From JAXFQS01 sp034178815 (lineage in GTDB: Bacteria; Verrucomicrobiota; Kiritimatiellia; RFP12; DVOR01): 21,935 nt of DNA. Positions 15,297 to 21,935 of the stretch are shown here, piece by piece (position 1 is the first letter of the stretch; every line of letters begins with the position of its first letter). The stretch lies in contig JAXFQS010000032.1 in NCBI GenBank assembly GCA_034178815.1, positions 1 to 21,935 of the forward strand. The letters are read 5' to 3'. A program made the translations under genes and the position numbers. Under the pieces are notes generated by a model. That model was not told the origin of the DNA. It was given only the letters and a program-made list of their open reading frames with translations, and did not search any database.

Positions 15297-15493
15297 CCGC
15301 CGAAGGCGGAACAACAAAGGTCGAACGCCCCTTCTCGCTCGCCCGAGGCCTTCGCGCTTGGTTGGCTAAGATGCAATGGGTGCCGACCTCTTGGATGCAC
15401 TCGTTGCCGCGAAAGGGTGTCGCAGATGCGCACCTTCGGCGCCTTGACATAGGTAGTTGTTGGCGTGCTCGACTGCGGGTTTTCTTCCAGCGG
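15297..15493 (+). other. Spacer or N-terminal extension before the ABC fusion gene
   Basis: This stretch is open in frame with the downstream fusion gene from an ATG at 15293, but the translation is rich in Arg and Trp and unlike any transporter N-terminus. It contains a CCGCC-GAA-GGCGG hairpin (15297-15309), a TTGACA at 15444-15449 with no good -10, and repeated GGATGCA/GATGCAA words. I treat it as spacer, possibly a dispersed repeat. Confidence 0.35.
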
Positions 15494-17953
15494 ATGTGTT
15501 CCTTTTACCGCCCAGTTCTGCCCCTATGCGAGGGCCTGGTTCTACTCTGTGCCGCCTCCGCATTCGCAGCGAAACCAGTCCCGGTTACCTTTCTGGGAGC
15601 CTACGATCCGGACACCCCCGACTCGCCACTGACCTCCGCTTTGCTACGCTATGCCCAGACACACCCGGAGTTTCGCCCGCTCAAATGGGGTGGGCTGTCG
15701 CTTCCGGGCGCAGGAGGCAAAGCCCCGTTTATGTTGGCCATGGCTGGGGGAACGGCCCCCGATGTTTTCTACGCTTGGTTCCACTCCATCCGTAGCGACA
15801 TCGACCAAGGCTTCATTCGCCCCCTCACCCCGTGGCTTGGGAAAGATGGATCCCGAATGCCAGACTACTGGCAAAGCATACCGCCACTTTGGCGAACCGT
15901 CGCAACCAAAAATGGCGAGATATACGGACTACCTGCCGCCGGGCTCTCCTACTACGGCATCGTCTACCGGAAAGACCTCGTGCGTCAGGCAGGATTAGAT
16001 CCCGAAAAACCACCGAAAACTTGGGAAGAGTTCTACCGTTGGTGTCAACAACTGACCGTCCACAAGCGAACCGTGACGGGTGCAAAGTCGAGTAAAGGCC
16101 AAATGGCATTCGGCATTACCCCGTCGCCTTGGGCCTGGCTACCATGGATGCAATCCGCAGGCGGTTCGCCCATCGTTCAGGTTGACGCCCAAGGGCAGGC
16201 TCATTCGATGGAAGCCACGGGATTGGGCACCGTGACCTGGCGGGCAGCATTCGACTCAGAGCCCGCATTGGCTGCGGCCCGATTCATGCACCGCCTGCTT
16301 TGGGCGCCCTGGCAAAATGCGGATGGAGACAAAGTCATCGGCGTGGCGCGCCCCCTCCCGGTCCTCGACACCGAAGCATTCACCTTGGGGGAAGTCGTCG
16401 CGTTCTTCGCTGGCGTCGAGCAACTGGAACTCTTGACGCGAAATGTGAACATTCCCCCCGAGGAAATCGGCTTTATGCCGGTACCCTCACGCGATGGAGC
16501 CCACCCATCCGTGGTCCAAGGGCATCGCCACTTTTTTGCCATGACCTCCCAAGTCGCCAAACGCCCGAAAGCCGAGCAGGACCTGATTTTCGGGGCACTA
16601 ATGGCAATCGCCGGAAACCAAGTCCGCGACGCAGACATTCGTCGAAAAGCGGAAGAAGGATTGGCTCGCTGGTGCAATCCGGCAGACTTGCGCCGATTGG
16701 GATTGGAAGAACATATCGCAGATATCCCCCCCGCTATTCGCGCCGTCTACGAATCTATCGACAAGGGCGAGGTAGTCGTACGGACGGAACCCTTCGTCGG
16801 CTTCTGGCAACCCGTCAGCGACCTACTCCAAAGGCGGGTTATCGAGCGCCTGCTGAGTGACCCCGAGTGTGTGAACGAGTTGCCGGAACAGTTAGGTTCG
16901 GTGACGAGGGAAGCCAACGAAAGTTTGATGTTCGGTCACTCCGTAGCGCTTCTCGAAAAGCATCGACCGATTGCCCGGGTGGCCGTCGGAGCACTGGGGT
17001 GCTGCCTAGTTGTCAGCCTTTGGATTGCCTTGGCGCGGCGCAAGCGGGTGGCAATCCCAGATTCGGGAGGGAAGGCTGGTCGCTGGGTGGCTTGGGTGAT
17101 GCTGTTGCCGGCATTGGCATCCATAGCGCTCTGGAGTTATTGGCCGCTTCTGAGGGGGGCACTTATGACCTTCCAGGACTATCGGATTGCGGGAGGCTCG
17201 ACCTGGTCTGGGCTGGACAATATTATTCTCGTTGCATCCGATCCGGGATTTTGGGCATCAGTCGGCCGGACATTCAAGTTCGTTGGGCTAACGCTAGCCC
17301 TAGGGTTTGTGACGCCCGTTGTCCTGGCATTGATGCTGGAGGAGATTCCGCGCGGAAAGGTCTTTTTCCGAACCATCTATTTCCTGCCACATTTGACTTC
17401 TGCCTTGGTGGTCACGCTACTTTGGCGGATGATGTACGATCCAACTGAGAACGGGATGCTCAACCAGTTGCTCGGCTCGGTTGGGATTGGGAAGCAGGGC
17501 TGGCTGAACGATCCTGCATTGGCGATGGTCTGTTGCATTCTGCCGGGTGTCTGGGCCGGCGCGGGGGTCAGCAGCCTCATTTACGGGGCGGCGTTGCGAG
17601 CCTTGCCGCCAGACCTGATTGAAGCCGCCGCGCTCGACGGCGCGGGCTTTCGTTCACGCCTCCGCCATATCATCCTGCCGCAACTTCTGCCCCTGCTCAT
17701 CATCAACTTCGTGGGGGCTTTCATTGCCGCCTTCCAGGGCATGGGAAGCATCTTTCTGCTGACCTTCGGCGGCCCCGGCGATGCGACCACCGTGCTGGGG
17801 CTCTCGATTTGGAAGGAAGCCTACAACAACCTGCGTTTCGGCACGGCGACCACGATGGCCTGGTTCCTCGGGATTGGCTTGATTGCGTTCACCTGGCTCC
17901 AGATTCGCATCCTCCGGCGTGTCGAATATCGCCGCCCGGATGCGGCAGCCTGA
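15494..17953 (+). CDS. ABC transporter fusion: extracellular solute-binding protein joined to MalF-type permease
   Basis: The 819-aa protein joins two normally separate parts of a sugar importer. Residues 1-25 are a signal peptide (MCSFYRPVLPLCEGLVLLCA, cleavage near AFA). Residues about 26-470 are a family 1 solute-binding domain, with APDVFYAW, GEIYGLPAAGLSYYGIVYRK and PKTWEEFYRW. A membrane segment near 498-513 leads through a positive loop to a six-helix permease (about 527-811) carrying the ATPase-coupling EAA loop EAAALDGAGFRSRLRHIILP. The order places the binding domain outside and the loop inside. An upstream ATG at 15293 overlaps the exonuclease stop, but it would put 67 residues before the signal peptide, so 15494 is preferred. 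No MalG-type permease or ATPase is in the window; a terminator follows. Confidence 0.88.
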   Translation: MCSFYRPVLPLCEGLVLLCAASAFAAKPVPVTFLGAYDPDTPDSPLTSALLRYAQTHPEFRPLKWGGLSLPGAGGKAPFMLAMAGGTAPDVFYAWFHSIRSDIDQGFIRPLTPWLGKDGSRMPDYWQSIPPLWRTVATKNGEIYGLPAAGLSYYGIVYRKDLVRQAGLDPEKPPKTWEEFYRWCQQLTVHKRTVTGAKSSKGQMAFGITPSPWAWLPWMQSAGGSPIVQVDAQGQAHSMEATGLGTVTWRAAFDSEPALAAARFMHRLLWAPWQNADGDKVIGVARPLPVLDTEAFTLGEVVAFFAGVEQLELLTRNVNIPPEEIGFMPVPSRDGAHPSVVQGHRHFFAMTSQVAKRPKAEQDLIFGALMAIAGNQVRDADIRRKAEEGLARWCNPADLRRLGLEEHIADIPPAIRAVYESIDKGEVVVRTEPFVGFWQPVSDLLQRRVIERLLSDPECVNELPEQLGSVTREANESLMFGHSVALLEKHRPIARVAVGALGCCLVVSLWIALARRKRVAIPDSGGKAGRWVAWVMLLPALASIALWSYWPLLRGALMTFQDYRIAGGSTWSGLDNIILVASDPGFWASVGRTFKFVGLTLALGFVTPVVLALMLEEIPRGKVFFRTIYFLPHLTSALVVTLLWRMMYDPTENGMLNQLLGSVGIGKQGWLNDPALAMVCCILPGVWAGAGVSSLIYGAALRALPPDLIEAAALDGAGFRSRLRHIILPQLLPLLIINFVGAFIAAFQGMGSIFLLTFGGPGDATTVLGLSIWKEAYNNLRFGTATTMAWFLGIGLIAFTWLQIRILRRVEYRRPDAAA

Positions 17954-18030
17954 CGGCCTAAGGATACTAATCTTTCCCTCAGTTTCCTACCAACCTTCGT
18001 TCCCTAAAGTGCCACACCTCAACCCCCGCT

Positions 18031-18069
18031 AGGTGCCTATCATCCCCCCCTATCGGTAGGCACCTTTTT
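18031..18069 (+). terminator. Rho-independent terminator after the ABC fusion gene
   Basis: AGGTGCCTA (18031-18039) and TAGGCACCT (18057-18065) form a perfect 9-bp stem with a 17-nt C-rich loop, followed by a T-run (18065-18069). It lies about 77 bp after the stop and closes the nadB transcription unit. Confidence 0.88.
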
Positions 18070-18132
18070 ATCGGCGCGAGCCAATCCCCCGAATCAATTC
18101 CGCCCGCGCCGCAAACGCCTACCTCTATATCC

Positions 18133-18160
18133 TTGTTTTCCGGCGAATATTTGCTATACT
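18133..18160 (+). promoter_or_regulatory. Promoter of the NtrC-type regulator, giving a leaderless mRNA
   Basis: TTGTTT (18133-18138), a 16-bp spacer and TATACT (18155-18160) preceded by TGC, an extended -10. Only 7 bp separate the -10 from the ATG at 18168, so transcription should start at or next to the start codon. No ribosome site is present or possible. Confidence 0.75.
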
Positions 18161-18167
18161 CTCGGGT

Positions 18168-19565
18168 ATGATTCCAGAGGCAATCATATTGGTCGTCGAC
18201 GACGACCGCAACACGAGGGAAGTTGTCGGGAGGGCTTTGCGCGGACGCTACGAAGTGTTGCTGGCCGAATCCGCCGCGCAGGCACTGGTCTGCCTCGAAG
18301 AGCGCCCCGTCGACCTGATGCTCACCGACCTACGCATGCCTGGCGAAGATGGGCTCTCACTCCTCCACCGAGCGCTTACCCTCCGCCGCGATCTCAAAGT
18401 CATTCTCCTTTCCGCCTACGGAACCGTTGAGACCGCCGTCGAAGCCATGCGCAATGGCGCCTACACCTTCCTCTCAAAACCTATCAACCTCGACCACCTG
18501 GAAGTCGAAATCGGCCGCGCACTCGAGTCCATCCGCCTCGAACGGGAAAACCGCCGCCTACGCGAACAAGTTGCCGGAGGAATCGAAGGAATCATCGGCA
18601 CCAGTGCCCCGATTCGCCGCATCTTCGATATCATCAAACAGGCCGCGCCAACCGATGCCACCGTCCTGATTCAAGGCGCCAGCGGAACCGGAAAAGAACT
18701 AGTCGCAAGAGCCCTTCACAACCTCAGCCGCCGCGCAAGCGCACCCTTCATTCCCGTTCACTGCGCCGCCCTCTCACCCACCCTCCTGGAAAGCGAACTC
18801 TTCGGACACGAGAAAGGAGCCTTCACGGGTGCAACGGCCCGCCACATCGGACGCTTTGAGCAGGCCAACGGCGGAACCTTGTTCCTCGACGAGATCTCGG
18901 AAATAGACCCATCCACCCAAGTCAAACTCCTGCGCGTCATCCAAGAACGCCGCTTCGTCCGCGTCGGCGGAGTAGACCCGATCGACCTCGATGTGCGCTT
19001 CATCGCGGCCACAAACCGGAACCTCCGCCAGTGGGTTCAAGAGGGTAAATTCCGCGAAGACCTCTACTTCCGGCTCAATGTCGTAGACATCTCTCTGCCC
19101 ACCTTGTCCGAACGCGCCGACGACATTCCCCTGCTCTGCATGAACTTCCTCAAAGAGTTCAACCAGACCAACGGACGCCACATCACCGGCTTCACTCCAG
19201 AGACCATGCGCCGCCTCTGCCGCTACTCCTGGCCCGGCAATATCCGCGAACTGCGTAACACCATCGAACGCATGGTCGTACTCGCTTCGGGTGAAACTCT
19301 TGGCGAAGAAGATTTACCCGATGCCATCAGAAACGATGCCGATGGTGAAAAACCAACCAACGAACCTATCCACCCCAACACAACCATCTCCCTTCGCCCA
19401 TCCAACCGATACACCGAGGACGAACTCACCACCCTCATCCCCGAAGCAATGACAACCCACAAGGGCAAAAAAGCCAAGGTCGCCCGCGCACTCGGCATTA
19501 GCCGCTCGACCCTTTACCGCAAACTCAAGCAGCTCGGTTTTAGCGAGGAAGAACTCCATGATTAG
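18168..19565 (+). CDS. NtrC-family sigma-54-dependent response regulator (REC-AAA+-Fis)
   Basis: The 465-aa activator has a receiver domain (1-120: acidic pocket Asp11-13, phospho-acceptor Asp54 in LTDLRMPG, Ser82, Lys104), an AAA+ domain (about 140-370) and a Fis-type helix-turn-helix (about 436-456, AKVARALGISRSTLYRKL). Walker A GASGTGKE (170-177), the sigma-54 contact loop GAFTGA (217-222), Walker B GGTLFLDE (235-242) and the arginine-finger region FREDLYFRL are intact, so it should open sigma-54 promoters when phosphorylated. No histidine kinase is adjacent. The ATG at 18168 is right because the receiver fold begins at residue 6. The 3' end overlaps the next gene by 8 bp. Its partner kinase and targets are unknown. 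Confidence 0.95.
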   Translation: MIPEAIILVVDDDRNTREVVGRALRGRYEVLLAESAAQALVCLEERPVDLMLTDLRMPGEDGLSLLHRALTLRRDLKVILLSAYGTVETAVEAMRNGAYTFLSKPINLDHLEVEIGRALESIRLERENRRLREQVAGGIEGIIGTSAPIRRIFDIIKQAAPTDATVLIQGASGTGKELVARALHNLSRRASAPFIPVHCAALSPTLLESELFGHEKGAFTGATARHIGRFEQANGGTLFLDEISEIDPSTQVKLLRVIQERRFVRVGGVDPIDLDVRFIAATNRNLRQWVQEGKFREDLYFRLNVVDISLPTLSERADDIPLLCMNFLKEFNQTNGRHITGFTPETMRRLCRYSWPGNIRELRNTIERMVVLASGETLGEEDLPDAIRNDADGEKPTNEPIHPNTTISLRPSNRYTEDELTTLIPEAMTTHKGKKAKVARALGISRSTLYRKLKQLGFSEEELHD

Positions 19566-20724
19566 GCAAACCGTAGCCCTGATTCTTGCCCTACTAGCAT
19601 TTCCCCTCATTGCCGACGACGAGCCCCGCCTCTGCCCAGCCTGCGGCCGCGAAGCTACCCAGACCGCCAGTTACTGCTCGTCTTGCGGAGAGGCTCTAAA
19701 ATCACCACCTTCCGTCTCAACGGCCCCCCCAAAAAAAGCATCAGACAAATCGACCATTGCCCTCACGCCGCTCGAAGCCCTGGCTTGGAACGCAATCAAG
19801 GAAGATGTCGCGGCGGCACGCACCTCCAAACCCGCGCTAGCCATTCACCACTACCGCAACGCACTCGCGCTTTTACCCCTTCTTCGTCCTGAAACGATTC
19901 CGCAAAATACGCGCCAATCCATCCAATCCGCTCAATCCGATGCCTTGGCTCGTATCCGACAAACGACCATATCCTGTTCAACCTGTCGCGGTTCGGGACG
20001 GCAAACCTTGAGCAAGAACGATGCTCGAATGTCCAACCCCAAGAGTACGCTCTTCAAGGATGTATCCGAGCCCTCCCGCCAAACCACTGCCCCTTGCCCA
20101 GACTGTCACGGTTCAGGGCGCAAACATGCCCGTTTGCCGCTTTCCATAGCCCTCGCGGCTGTCTCATCTATGCAGGTGCCTTATGCTCAGGCGCAGACGC
20201 TGGCGAAGCGTACGAAGATTTGCCGGACATGGGTGCCTTTCGACCTCGCAAGCTTGCTCGACCTCCATCAAAAGGCGACAATAAGCCGGGCAATTCCGGC
20301 TATCTGTCCGCATTGCAATGGTGCCGCGTCCGGGGTCTGTTCCAAGTGCCAAGGGAGCGGGCAAGGTGTCTGCCGGGCGGCGGGATGCCAAGACGGTTTT
20401 CTGGTCGAACGCAAGGCATCTCGCAAGCGGCAACATCTCAAGATTGGGGAGATGGAGCAAGGGCGTCCCCGGTGTCCCTCCTGCAAGGGAAGCGGCAAAG
20501 TTTCTTGTTTCGCCTGTTCCGGACAGGGGCAAATCCCATGCCGCCGCTGCAAGGCAACGGGTACGACTGCTCCTTGTCGCAAATGCGCTGGAGCATCGGG
20601 CATTTTGACCTGTTCGCGGTGCAGAGGATCGGGGGTCTACAAGGACAAAGTCTGCTCGGAGTGCGAAGGTCGCAAAGAGGTGCTTTGCCCGGCTTGCCAA
20701 GGGGGAGGTTGCCAGCCGCAATGA
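19558..20724 (+). CDS. Predicted exported protein with zinc ribbon and about eleven DnaJ-type CxxC repeats
   Basis: The 388-aa protein starts with a signal-peptide-like segment (MIRQTVALILALLAFPLIA, cleavage near residue 19). A zinc ribbon follows (Cys26/29/40/43), then a TPR-like helical stretch (about 68-135), then CxxC repeats of the DnaJ cysteine-rich type, many as CxxCxGxG. CxxC pairs begin at 140, 180, 250, 261, 306, 317, 328, 340, 352, 366 and 377. There is no J domain and no client-binding DnaJ C-terminal domain. DnaJ fingers bind unfolded protein and have some thiol-disulfide activity; what they would do outside the cytoplasm is unclear. It overlaps the regulator by 8 bp and the kinase start by 4 bp (ATGA), so all three are probably translated together. 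Confidence 0.8.
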   Translation: MIRQTVALILALLAFPLIADDEPRLCPACGREATQTASYCSSCGEALKSPPSVSTAPPKKASDKSTIALTPLEALAWNAIKEDVAAARTSKPALAIHHYRNALALLPLLRPETIPQNTRQSIQSAQSDALARIRQTTISCSTCRGSGRQTLSKNDARMSNPKSTLFKDVSEPSRQTTAPCPDCHGSGRKHARLPLSIALAAVSSMQVPYAQAQTLAKRTKICRTWVPFDLASLLDLHQKATISRAIPAICPHCNGAASGVCSKCQGSGQGVCRAAGCQDGFLVERKASRKRQHLKIGEMEQGRPRCPSCKGSGKVSCFACSGQGQIPCRRCKATGTTAPCRKCAGASGILTCSRCRGSGVYKDKVCSECEGRKEVLCPACQGGGCQPQ

Positions 20725-21629
20725 TGAGCACGCTACCGTCCATAAACGATTATCACTTGCCCAACCTCGACTTCATCAGTCTGCTGGGCATCGGGGGAAT
20801 GTCTACGGTCTGGAAGGCGCGGCAGGTGTCTCTCGACCGTTTGGTTGCCGTGAAAGTGCTGTCACGGGAACTAGCGGCGAACCAAGAGGATCGTGACCGT
20901 TTCATCCAGGAGGCTCGTGCCTGTGCGGCGCTCGACCATCCGGGCATTATGCGTGTCTACGATGTGGCTTCGTACCAGAACACATTCTACATCGTGATGG
21001 AACTGATTGACGGGTATACGATGGGGCAATGGCTTCGAAGAAAGACTCATTTGGACAGTGATGATGTGCTGATTATCCTTGAATCCATCGCCTATGCGCT
21101 TGACTATGCTTGGCAGACGGCGCGTGTCGTCCATTGCGACATCAAACCGGACAACATTATGATCGATCAGGACGGCACGGTGAAGGTCACTGATATGGGG
21201 TTGGCGCAGTCGCTCGCCACAACCGTGCAGACCGCCACGCAGGAAGAAGTGATCGGCACGCCCGCCTATATTTCCCCTGAACAAGCCTGCGGAGAGACTA
21301 ATCTCGATTGCCGCTCGGACATCTATTCGCTGGGCGCGACGCTCTACCATCTGCTGGTTGGCCATACGCTCTTTCCAAACCTTTCCAGCGACCTGACCCT
21401 GAATGCCCATGTCCAGCCTGACACCCAGGCACCGGACATTCGCTCGGAAATCCCAGGAGTCTCCGACTCCTTCGCCCGCGTCCTTGCCAAGATGCTCGCC
21501 AAAGACCGCCGAGACCGCTATGCCGACTGGCGTGAACTCATCGATGACATCAAAAGGCTCTATGCCGGCGAACCGGCGGCTACCAACCTTTCCCACCCAT
21601 TCATAAGTTCAATGCAGTTGAATTCCTAG
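20721..21629 (+). CDS. PknB-like serine/threonine protein kinase, cytoplasmic
   Basis: The 302-aa protein is almost only a Hanks-type kinase domain (about 14-280). The glycine loop GIGGMSTVWKA (23-33), Lys45 in AVKVL, Glu64 in QEARA, catalytic Asp140 with IKPDN (141-145), metal Asp158 and the TPAYISPEQ activation segment end (180-188) are all there, so it should be active. Two signature residues differ: HRD reads HCD (Cys139) and DFG reads DMG. The loss of the HRD arginine suggests it does not depend on activation-loop phosphorylation. There is no membrane helix or sensor domain. ATG at 20721 or 20724 both overlap the previous stop. An in-frame opening back to 20094 is out of frame with the cysteine-rich gene and is not used. 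Confidence 0.92.
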   Translation: MMSTLPSINDYHLPNLDFISLLGIGGMSTVWKARQVSLDRLVAVKVLSRELAANQEDRDRFIQEARACAALDHPGIMRVYDVASYQNTFYIVMELIDGYTMGQWLRRKTHLDSDDVLIILESIAYALDYAWQTARVVHCDIKPDNIMIDQDGTVKVTDMGLAQSLATTVQTATQEEVIGTPAYISPEQACGETNLDCRSDIYSLGATLYHLLVGHTLFPNLSSDLTLNAHVQPDTQAPDIRSEIPGVSDSFARVLAKMLAKDRRDRYADWRELIDDIKRLYAGEPAATNLSHPFISSMQLNS

Positions 21630-21639
21630 GAACCTCACA

Positions 21640-21935
21640 ATGAAACCCGTGGTAATCTTTCTTGGCGATGGTATGGCAGACGAGCCCTCCGAACTTCTCG
21701 GCGGGCGTACCCCTCTTCAAGTCGCCAAAACCCCCAACATGGACGCCATAGCCCGGAACGGTCGTTGCGGCACCTTGCTGACGCTCCCTGACGGATTTCC
21801 GACCTCCAGCGATGTGGCCAACATGTCTGTGCTCGGTTGCGATTTGGCCACGGAACTTTGCGGCAGAGGCCCGCTTGAAGCCGCCAGCCAGGGGATTCAA
21901 CTCGGCGCGAATGATCTTTGTTTCCGGATGAACTT
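21640..21935 (+). CDS. apgM: Cofactor-independent phosphoglycerate mutase, archaeal type, partial (3' end outside window)
   Basis: The first 98 residues are visible. They match the ApgM family: metal-binding Asp10 in FLGDGMADEP, GGRTPLQVAKTPNMD (21-35) and SSDVANMSVLG (56-66) with the nucleophile Ser57, followed by GRGPLEAASQGI. The enzyme interconverts 3- and 2-phosphoglycerate in glycolysis. It begins 10 bases after the kinase stop on the same strand, so it is probably in the same transcript. The ribosome site is weak (AGGAA, eight bases upstream). The alkaline-phosphatase-like remainder lies beyond the window end. Confidence 0.92.
   Translation, partial: MKPVVIFLGDGMADEPSELLGGRTPLQVAKTPNMDAIARNGRCGTLLTLPDGFPTSSDVANMSVLGCDLATELCGRGPLEAASQGIQLGANDLCFRMN

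Noticed and set aside
20094..20720. Long in-frame N-terminal extension of the kinase
   Set aside because: It overlaps the cysteine-rich gene in another frame, its translation is low-complexity and Arg/Gly-rich, and the kinase fold starts just after 20721.
17954..20720. Sigma-54 promoter (TGGCAC-N5-TTGC) as an autoregulation target near the NtrC gene
   Set aside because: Scanning by eye found TGGCAC words but none with a fitting -12 element upstream of a start.
1..21935. tRNA, rRNA, CRISPR array, insertion sequence or prophage
   Set aside because: No cloverleaf, rRNA core, spaced repeats, transposase or integrase was recognised on either strand.

Overview
The window looks like a piece of chromosome from a Gram-negative, moderately GC-rich bacterium. 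It carries lipid A and Kdo pathway genes (lpxA, kdsD), an LptF/LptG-type LPS export permease and an OmpA-like outer membrane protein, so an outer membrane with LPS is expected. A PPi-type phosphofructokinase, a DUF6941-like protein, a solute-binding-protein/permease fusion and a PknB-like kinase together suggest the PVC superphylum (Verrucomicrobiota/Kiritimatiellota/Lentisphaerota). That placement is inference from gene content only; there is no rRNA here. I see no tRNA, rRNA, CRISPR array, insertion sequence or prophage.

Region 1 (1-7285, minus strand) is a tightly packed run of eight genes. In transcription order they are an LptF/G permease, lpxA, a DUF6941-like protein, pfp, kdsD, pyrC, a purine nucleoside phosphorylase and cstA (cut by the window edge). 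Gaps are 19 bp or less and four junctions overlap. It mixes LPS assembly with glycolysis and nucleotide metabolism. Region 2 (7286-8930) has a hairpin, an OmpA-like gene with a clear promoter and Shine-Dalgarno, and a 437-bp divergent spacer with predicted RNA-like stems.

Region 3 (8931-11044, plus) holds an NYN-domain protein with two C-terminal zinc ribbons and altered acidic residues, a terminator, and a HI0933/BaiN-type flavoprotein. Region 4 (11045-12567) is gene-poor: a repeat, an orphan forward promoter, a possible coding remnant, an unrecognised 113-aa minus-strand gene and a short UDP-glucose-dehydrogenase-like gene without the usual C-terminal domain. Region 5 (12940-17953, plus) is a nadB - DEDDh exonuclease - ABC solute-binding/permease fusion run ending in a good terminator.

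Region 6 (18168-21935, plus) is the most unusual part. An NtrC-type response regulator overlaps a predicted exported protein built from about eleven DnaJ-type CxxC repeats, which overlaps a PknB-like kinase, followed 10 bp later by apgM (cut by the window edge). The regulator gene appears leaderless: its extended -10 box lies 7 bp before the ATG. nadB has a similar near-leaderless promoter, and the promoters of nadB, the regulator, ompA and the dehydrogenase share a TGn-TATRCT core.
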